This document shows positions 1-7,900 of a DNA stretch of 10,816 nucleotides, piece by piece. Positions within the stretch are counted from its first letter, which is position 1. Every line of letters starts with the position of its first letter. The notes beneath the pieces were generated by a model. It searched no databases, was not told where the DNA came from, and saw only the letters and a program-made list of their open reading frames with translations. The stretch comes from Baffinella frigidus. Taxonomy: Eukaryota > Cryptophyceae > Cryptomonadales > Baffinellaceae. The stretch spans positions 389,841-400,656 of the forward strand of contig MU646700.1 in the NCBI GenBank assembly GCA_026770585.1, read 5' to 3'. The position numbers and the translations under genes were made by a program.

Positions 1-4
1 GGGT

Positions 5-98
<94 letters not shown>

Positions 99-215
99 TG
101 GTTGAGGGTTTAGTGTTTAGGGTTCAGGGTTTACGGTTGATTAGAGTTTAGGGTTTAGGGTTCAGCGTTTAGTGTTCAGGGTTCAGGGTTTGGGGGTCAG
201 GTTAGGGTTTAGGGG
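1..215 (+). repeat. TTGAGGG heptamer tandem array (telomere-variant repeat)
   Basis: About 14 perfect copies of the 7 bp unit GGGTTGA fill the first ~98 bases. A degenerate tail to about 215 follows, where TTTAGGG, TTCAGGG and TTGAGGG units are mixed. The unit is one substitution away from the TTTAGGG telomere repeat seen at the other end of the window. The G-rich strand is the plus strand. A true left chromosome end would be C-rich on the plus strand, so this is probably an interstitial or subtelomeric array, not a terminus. Confidence 0.95.
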
Positions 216-449
216 GACCAGCAGTGGTGCGCGGGCGCGAGACACGGATGCCCGACACGCCGATGCCCCGCGATGGCGATTGACGCCCGCCCTCCTGCAG
301 CGGTTCGGGATCAGGGTTCGGGGCGGGAAAGTGCCCGGGCTCACCAGTTTGGTGGGACCAAACACGCAGAGACGGATGTAGGAGGTGTTGAGCCTTCCCA
401 CTAGAACACGACTTGCATCCATGTAAAACTGTTGTACAGTGCAACTGTC

Positions 450-586
450 CACCAACCCTCACGGGAGGACCAAATCGTCGATTTTAAAATCTTGTAATTA
501 CCTAGACAGACCCCCTTTTCGGGGGGTCCGGCAGGTAAATTCCAGATTTTAAAATCGACGATTTGGTCCTCCAGTGAGGGTTGGTG
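450..586. repeat. 137 bp fold-back (MITE-like) element
   Basis: Two 43-base arms (450-492 and 544-586) are reverse complements with one mismatch. The arms start with CACCAACCCTCAC and end with GATTTTAAAATC, itself palindromic. The loop contains a second hairpin (GACCCCC, TTTTC, GGGGGTC). No clear target-site duplication is visible and there is no coding capacity. A non-autonomous inverted-repeat transposon is the likeliest identity; a structured non-coding RNA locus is the alternative. Confidence 0.8.
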
Positions 587-1792
587 GGTTACTACACCTT
601 TTGGCGCATCAGCGCTGGCCATCAGGCGGACCGCGGCCTTTGTTTAAAACCTACAAGTGTGTTCGTAAAACCTCTTGTAGAGGTTTTGTACGGGATTTGG
701 TCACGGTTCCCACGCGTAAACCGTGGGTGACGTGACCAGCTCTCGTACAAGCCTGGACGCGAGCGTCAAACCGCCAAGTAAACCATGGTCACGGACCGCG
801 TCGAGTGGCAGGGCGGCCAAATCGGATTATTTGGGGCCCGCGGGTTGTTCCGGAGACCTCCGAAATCCGGCGGCCTTTGGGGCCACACTCCCGTACAAGA
901 AAGGGACCCGGACAAGGCGATTTTGGTCACCCTCGAAAAAAGGCGGTGGGGACACTATCTTCCTGACGTCAAGGACCTTGAGTTTAGGTTTCGAGCCGGA
1001 ATCTGGCTCCAGTACGAAATGAAGGGGCCCGCTAGAGGCGAGTTGGTCGCCCTATGAAGGCTCGTGGGAAACTGGTTCGTGGTGCGAGCTCAAGATGTAC
1101 CCTAGTCTAGGTACGATAGGGGCCTCAGTACCTGGGCGGTGGCGGGCGGCAAGCTTGGCCGCCGGCGATCCTGCGCCCCGCCAAACAGGTCCGCCGCTGC
1201 GTCCACGACCGACGACGGAGAGACCGACGACGGAGAGTAGGGGCTTTTGGTCGCAGCTTGCGGCGAGCGGGCTCCCTGGAGTAAGCCTGACCGTTTGCCT
1301 GGGCTGCGCGTGTGTATTGGGGCCGGGAGCATCCAGGCCTCCGGTTTGCCCCTGCTGCGCCCTGCGGGCGCCACCACTGGGTCCTTGTTGTTGGCCGTCT
1401 TGCAGCGCGCGAAGGTCCACCCGGATGCCATCTTTTCCCACGACTGTCCTGGTCGTGGACCCCCAGCGCCCTCGCTCGAGGCCCTCCCCGCGCGCGTCAT
1501 CTCCTCTGTCTCTCCCTCCCGGGCCCGTTAATTAAGCCTCACAACCAGCGGGAGCAGCATTTCCTCCTATGATTGACTACTCCCCGACGGTCAGGGACCC
1601 TGGTCCCTACGTACCGCTCAGGAGCAAACTAGGCATACAAAGACTGCCAAGGACCAGATTCTGGCTTCGCCTTCGGGTGAAATTCCTTACAACATTTTAC
1701 GTTGTTCCCTCGATAACGTTTCCCTTAGGGAGCACTCAAAAGTCATGAAGTCAACTTAAAACGATTCCTCATAACCTGTGTCCTCACGAAAA
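587..1792. other. Upstream region without a recognisable gene
   Basis: Several open frames of 70-146 codons exist on both strands (for example 785-1057 plus, 1095-1535 plus, 1052-1441 minus). They overlap each other, have low-complexity Pro/Arg/Ser/Gly composition expected of GC-rich random sequence, and resemble no family I know. A GACGACGGAGAGACC direct repeat lies near 1208-1238. The promoter and 5' leader of the downstream RRF gene should lie in the last part of this interval. I saw no TATA box I would defend. Confidence 0.5.
699..737. repeat. Imperfect hairpin with GGTCACG motif
   Basis: The stretch GGTCACGGTTCCCACG is followed, after a short loop, by CGTGGGTGACGTGACC, its reverse complement except for three bases. 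The preceding TTTTGTACGGGATTTGGTCACG resembles 8491-8510 in intron 7 (TTTTGTACGGAGTTGGTCACG), which also leads into a GGTCACG hairpin. This points to a small dispersed inverted-repeat family. Confidence 0.5.
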
Positions 1793-1993
1793 ATGTCGCG
1801 AGCGCGCAACCTTTTTGCGGCGCTCACCGCACGGGCCCCCGCTCCCGTGCGCGCAAACGCCACCTTCGCGGGCAGTGCATACCCGGTGTTGTCCCGGCAG
1901 CCGCAGATCCCGGCAGTTCCGACACCGCCGCCGGTTTTCGCGCCCAGGGTCGGAGATGCGCTGCGGGGATCCGCCGGCCTGTGGTCGCGCCAG
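1793..1993 (+). CDS. RRF exon 1 (targeting leader, residues 1-67)
   Basis: The ATG at 1793 has A at -3 (CGAAAAATG). The upstream in-frame GTG at 1778 was not chosen because the leader is complete without it. The encoded MSRARNLFAALTARAPAPVR can form an Arg-studded amphipathic helix free of acidic residues, as mitochondrial import signals do. A Pro-rich stretch (VPTPPPVFAP) follows. The exon ends ...CTGTGGTCGCGCCAG at 1993, with a GTTCCC donor that lacks the GTRAGT consensus. The leader is not conserved in this family, so the exact start and donor are the least certain parts of the model. Confidence 0.75.
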
Positions 1994-4900
1994 GTTCCCA
2001 CCGCCTCTCCGTCAAGCAGCGGCTGCGCCTGTTGAAACACCCATGCCGTAATTTGCGCTCACGTCCAGCAGTGCGTCCCTCGACTCTGCACGAGAAGCCA
2101 GCGAGGAGGAAGACCCGGGGTCAACGAGGTTGCGGCCGACGTAATTCCGGATTGCGCAGCCAGAAGCGTAGGTGTTTGCGGAGACAGTGTCACCACTGTG
2201 CATGGGTTGGAACGGACGATTCCGACGCGTCCAGCCCCTTTCCCCGTGACCTGGCGCGAGCAGCAAACGACACAGCAGCATCGCAACGAAATGAGACCCA
2301 TCACGCTCGAGCGCAGGCGTGCGCAGTGCTGCGGCGAGAGGAGCGCGGATTCGCGAAGAAGAAGGGCAAGGCGGGCGGGGACGAGGGCAGCGACGTCGCG
2401 GAGATCGACGTCGGCGGCCTCCTCCAGGTCCGGTCGCCGCGATTGCCGACTGCTCCAGGCAGATCTTTTTCTTCGTATGCGTTGTATACTTGGTGAATAC
2501 GACTCTGGGTAGGTCCCTCGAGATTATCTTCTCTCTCGTGTGACCTCCCCACATCGCTGTGCTGATTGCTGACGGAGGACTGCTGATTGCTGACGCACGC
2601 TGGTCCACCCCCCGGGGGTGTCCTTGTAAGAGATGTTATAAAACGTATCAGTGAAGGTCTCTCTCGTAAACCCGAACCCCAAAACACCTAACACCAAACA
2701 CCAAACACCAAACACCAAACACCAAACACCAAACACCACACCCCACACCCCACACCCCAAACCCCACACCCCACACCCCACACCCCACACCCCACACCCC
2801 ACACCCCACACCCTACACCCCAAACCCCACACCGAAGACGTAGATGACACAACGGAGAATGTTGCGGTGGCAGCCATGGTGTATGGTGTACCTTCTTCTT
2901 CTTCTTTATTACTCTCGATACAGGTCCTACATGAGGCCCTTGAGCCTTGAGTTGAGTGATGCAAAAGTCTATTGCGCCTTGAGAAACGGGCCCGCCTCAG
3001 AAACAAGAGCTATGCCCATGTGTACTGCCCAGCGCACCGCGTGTGCTGACTCATAACGCAACCCCGCTGCTGATGCACCGCGTGTGCTGTCGCATAGCGC
3101 AACGCGTGTGCTGACTCGTGACGCACCCCTCGTGCTGTTGCAGTACGCAACGCGTGTGCTGACTCATACCGCAACCCTGCTGCTGACGAATAACGCAACG
3201 CGTCTGCTGACAGGAGGTGGGTGCTGACTCCCTATTTTCGTCCCTTGCATCGGATCTCTTCCTGGAATCCCTTGTATCATATTAATGGGGTAATGATCTA
3301 AAAATGGGGTAGTTGCCTAGGACCTCCTACTGTAGGCAAAAATCCTAGGACGTTTAGTCATAGGAGCCCTACGGCCTACGGTAGGCAATTCCGTAAGCCT
3401 AACTACCCCGTTTTTAGTCTGTTAGCCTATGAATGTCGCTTCCTGGAATACCGCAACGCGTGTGCCGGCAGGTGGCGGAGGTGCACATGATGCAGGACCC
3501 TTCGCTGGAACGTGACCCGTAACCTGTACAGGTGGGTTCGCTGGAACGTGACCGTAACCTGTGCAGGTGACGGAGGAGCAGATGATGAAGGTGGCGGTCT
3601 CAGCGCCACGCCAGATTCTCGGAAGGGGTCGCCAAAAGTCAATTTCCCGGAAGGATCGAGGAGAAATTATTTACTTTTGGCATAGTCGAACGCCAAAATT
3701 GGCGTTCCCAAAGGGAGCTGCCCTTTCCGGCAGTCTGGCGTGGTGGGTGCTGACGCACAACGGACGCGTGTGCCAACAGGTGGCGGAGGAGCAGATGATG
3801 AAGGTGGCGGTCTCAGCCATGGACGATGAGCTCGACAAGCTGCGCACCGGCCGCGCGGTCTGTTTCCTTAAGTTGCCAGTCCTTCTCAAGTTGACGGTTT
3901 CCTTTTTAAGTTGACAGTCCTTCTTAAGTAAACGGGCAGACCGCGCGGTCCCCCGTTACTCCCTCCCGACGCAGCCTGCCCCCCACGACCTCTTCTCTAC
4001 ACCCGTGAGAGCCATGTGGGAGGAGAGTAGTGACAAGCTGCGGCTGCGCCGTCCACTCCCGAGCGGACCGCGGGCCAAACGTCTTATCCGGGCCACCGCG
4101 TGCATCTGGAGCACGTCCATCTAAAGTCAAAGTCAATTATTTGATCCATAGGTGCAGTTTTCTCTTCATAAGTGGCCGATTCGCAGTACAAATGATAGAT
4201 GGACCACGGGGCGGCGAAAAGCCGCGCGGTCCGCTCCCTAGTCGCATCCGGCAACAAGTGTTTTTCTTTTGAGAATCTGGCGAACATTCCACTTTTTCTT
4301 TTCTTGTCGTTTTTGCTGCCATGTTATTAATAGGAAAATATGTGTTTCTGGATTAAGTTCCGACACCTAATCTACCTCGGGAAAGGGTTTTTCGAGTGCG
4401 TCGTGGTACTATCTACATTTTTTTGCGAAGCCTACTTTTTTGTAGCCACCGCTTGGGCAGGAATAAACCTATGAGTCTCTGAATGCAGGATCCGCGGGTC
4501 TCTCCTTTAATTAACAATCTCGCTTATGACGGCATGTCTCTAATGAATAAAGGTCTCTCTCCTTACGAATGGTCTCTGTCTCGCTGCATGCAGGATCCTC
4601 GCATGCTGGACCGTGTCTGAATGCAGGTCTCTAACAAATAATGATCTCCGTGTCTGTCTGGCTCTCTCTCTCTCTTTCGCTCTCTCTCTCTCACACACAC
4701 ACTCTCTCTCTCTCTCTCCTTCTCTCTCTCTCTCCTTCTCTTTCTCTCTCTCTCCTTCTCTTTCTCGCTCCATCTATCTATCGCTAAAGATCTCTTTCTG
4801 GAAGCAGGATCCTCGCATTCTGGACAAGGTGAAGGTGAAAGCGCACGCCGCCATGGTCTCCCTCGTCCAAGTCGCCCAGGTTGCCTCCTCCTCCCCGCAA

Positions 4901-7900
4901 CAAAACACCCCCCGCAAACCCCTGTAGAAACTCAGCAGATAGCTGCGAGTACATACAGCACACGGGTAAGTGATGAACTAGCAGAAGGTGAAAGCGCACG
5001 CCGCGATGGTCTCCCTCGTCCAAGTCGCCCAGGTCACTCTCCTCCTCCTCCCCTCGGAAAACACTCAACAGAAGGCAGAGAGAAACATTGGAACACTTAG
5101 CAGGAGGTTGAGAGATTGTCTCGCTCGTCCAAGTCGCCCAGGTTGCACTCTCCTCCCCGCCCCAGAGATCAACGACATCGAGAAAGTTGAGAGGAAATTT
5201 TGCACGAGGTTGAGAGAAGAATCGCGCACAAAGAGAACCATTAGCGCAGTTGGCACGGTGAAAACTCATGCCGTCATGGTACCCCTCGTCCCACGTCCAG
5301 GTCACCCTCCTCCTCCCCGCCTATTCGCGGTTGACTAACCCGGACCGTTCCTGGTACAGGTCGCGTCCACGTCCTGGTACAAACCCCGTGCGGATCACTC
5401 AACTCCATCTCGCGTGCGCAGATCTCGTCGCCGGACCCGAAGACGGGACGTGACCTATGTGTAGTAATTTTCCTTGCCAGAGTTTTGAAAGAAAAACACT
5501 TGCTTCCGGATAAACCCTGACGCATAAACCGCATCTGCAGATCTCGTCTCCGGATCCGAAGACGCTCGAAATCTCGGTCTTGGATCCGGATTTGACCGCA
5601 GTTGACTAATCCTCCATTTTCCTGGTACAAACCCCGCTTGGTCACGTCCACGTCCTGGTACAAACCTCGCTTGGTCACGTCCACATCCTGGTACAAACCC
5701 CGCGCGGATTACTCAACTCGCTCTCCCATTTTTAAATCTCGCCTCCGGATCCGAAGACGCTCCAAATCTCGGTGTTCGATCCGGATCTGACCGCAGTTGA
5801 CTAATCCTCCCGTTTCCTGGTACAAACCCTGCGCGGTCGCGTCCCCGTCCTGGTACAAACCCCGCGCGGATCACTCAACTCCATCTCGTGTGCGCAGATC
5901 TCGTCCCCGGACCCGAAGACGCTCCAGATCTCGGTGTTCGACCCGGATCTGGTCGGGGCTGTCGAAAAGGCGATCCGCGCCGCCGACCTCGACCTCAACC
6001 CCCAGGCGCCTCCCCACCCACACAGCGGGCTACGGGGGGGTTTTCTCGTGGAAATGGAGCGACATTTAAGAATAGCACAAGGCTGTCGAAAAGGCGATCC
6101 GCGCCGCCGACCTCGACCTCAACCCCCAGGTCAAAACCCTGGCCCCTAAAACATATACCCAGTTTGCCAACACTCGGAACCCGGAACCCGGAACCCGGAA
6201 CCCGGAACCCGGAACCCGGAACCCGGAATCCGAGACCTCAACCCCCAGGCCAAACCCCTAACCCCTAAAACATATACCCGGAACCCGAGACCCGAAATCT
6301 GGAACCCGAAACCCGAAACCGAAGGCGGACCTCGGCCTCAACCCCCAGGCGCAAACCCTAACCCCTAAGCTCTAATTTATTTTGCCAACACTCGGAACCC
6401 GGAACCCGCAACCCGGAATCCGAGACCTCAACCCCCAGGCGCGAACCCTAAACCCTATACCTTTACCCTGTTTGCCAACACTCGGACTCAGAACTCGAAA
6501 CCGGAACCCGGAATCCGAGACCTCAACTGCCAGGCGCAAGCCGTGACGAACCCTAGCCCCGAAAACACCGAACCCCAAGCCCTAAAGCCTAAACCCTGAA
6601 CCCTGAACCCTGAACCTCAAGCACTAAAACCTTAACCCTAAACCCTAAACCCCAAACCCTAAACCCTAAACCCTACACCCTAAACCCTAAACCCTAAACC
6701 CTAAACCAAACCCTCAACCCTACATCCTAAACGCCTCACCCTAAACCCTAAACCCCAAACTCTAAACCCGTCTTCAGGTAGCGGGGCCGATGATCAAGGC
6801 CCCGACCCCCTAACACATGAACCCTTCTAAACCAACCATAATAATAAATCAACCCTGATAAAGAAACCCTGAACCCTAATAAATCAACCCTAAATCCTTG
6901 GAGCCGTGCTGAACCTTGGAGCCATTCTGAACCCTTGGAGCCGTTGACAGGTGGCGGGGTCGATGATCAAGGTGCCGATCCCGAGGCTGAACCAGGAGAC
7001 GCGCCAGAAGATGGTCAAGAACGCGGGTTTCATCACCGAGAACGGCAAGGTGCGCGACCAAATACAAATATAAATATAAATATAAATATAGATATAAATA
7101 TTAATATTAATAATTGTAATTATTAAAATTAACATTAAAATAAATGGAAAATAATTGTAGTTAGTCATAATACAGGCATAAATATAAATGATTATTAATC
7201 TGGAGACGTGCCAGAAGATGGTCAAGAACGCCGGGTTTATCTTCGAAAACGGCAAGGTGAGTGACTTTTATAATGAATTATTAATATAAATTTAAACAAC
7301 TATAATTATAATTATATAATTATAATTTTCACGAATGATAATACCGACACGTTCTGAGAAATATCTTCTTGGTACATCGACCATTATGAGACGCGCTAGA
7401 AGCTTGCCAAGCTGGACAAGCCTCCGTCGCCGAGAACGGCAAGGTACTGGAGTACCACACCCACGCCAGGTTCTTGGAAGGGGTCGCCAAAAGTCGATTC
7501 CGCGGAGGAATGAGCAGAAAGTGTTTACTTTTGGCGTATTTGAACGCCACAACTGGCGTCCCCAAAGGAAGCTCTCCCCTCCAGCAGTCTGGCGTGGACT
7601 GTGTGGATCACATGACCTGATGTATATTTAACAAAGGTCTCTCTCACTGCGCAGTTTGACCATCAATTGACCATCAATTGACCATCGATTGACCATCGAT
7701 TTGCCATGAATCGAACGGCGGTCCTCATCACCTCTGGTGTCCCACGCGTAGGTGGTGGCACGGCGGATCAGGCAGAAGTACTTTTCGGACTTCAAGAAGC
7801 TGAAACCCACGCAGGACGTCGCGAAGAAGTTCGAGAAAGACCTGCAGGTGCCCCCCACCAGAATGCACTGCTAGGGTGAAGTTGTTGTATTAGTCAACTC

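Larger units (their letters stand above)
3858..4807 (+). other. RRF intron 3 contents
   Basis: The intron starts with a degenerate ~20 bp repeat around AAGTTGAC (3868-3930: CTTAAGTTGCCAGTCC, CAAGTTGACGG, TAAGTTGACAGTCC). At 3935-3960 and 4220-4235 the palindromic GCGCGGTC recurs, resembling the exon 3 end CCGCGCGGTC. At 4032-4052 GACAAGCTGCGGCTGCGCCG resembles the exon 3 end encoding DKLR. The stretch 4236-4480 holds nothing I recognise. Exon 4 relics and a CT microsatellite fill 4487-4772. Confidence 0.55.
5327..5897 (+). repeat. Intron 4 compound tandem array carrying exon 5 relics
   Basis: Segments containing GTTGACTAA (5330, 5601, 5796), one or more TCCTGGTACAAACCCCGC units (tripled at 5629-5700), GCGCGGATCACTCAACTC and an exon 5 start are repeated in tandem up to the live exon. 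The unit length varies (about 270 then 195 bases) because the inner 36 bp CCTGGTACAAACC repeat changes copy number. Confidence 0.85.

Noticed and set aside
723-1057. Two overlapping plus-strand open frames (99 and 90 codons)
   Set aside because: No family resemblance, two frames open at once, and no sign of exon-like G/C third-position bias in only one of them.
1052-1535. Overlapping open frames of 129-146 codons on both strands
   Set aside because: They have low-complexity Pro/Arg/Gly/Ser composition, lie on both strands at once, and show no recognisable motif; expected in GC-rich non-coding DNA.
2651-2950. Open frame with NTKHQTPNTK repeats, and a minus-strand VWGVGCG frame
   Set aside because: Both are translations of the CACCAAA and CCCCACA tandem arrays inside intron 2.
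3031-3212. Possible CRISPR-like array of ~24 bp repeats
   Set aside because: Repeats are adjacent and degenerate, with no unique spacers of constant length, and they lie in a spliceosomal intron of a nuclear gene.
4540-4773. Minus-strand Glu/Arg/Lys-repeat protein
   Set aside because: It is the reverse translation of a CT microsatellite in intron 3.
5541-5594. A real exon boundary right after DPDL, since relics seemed to stop there
   Set aside because: On closer reading the relics continue as T-A-V-D-stop, homologous to V-G-A-V-E of the live exon, so the break is mutation and not a splice boundary.
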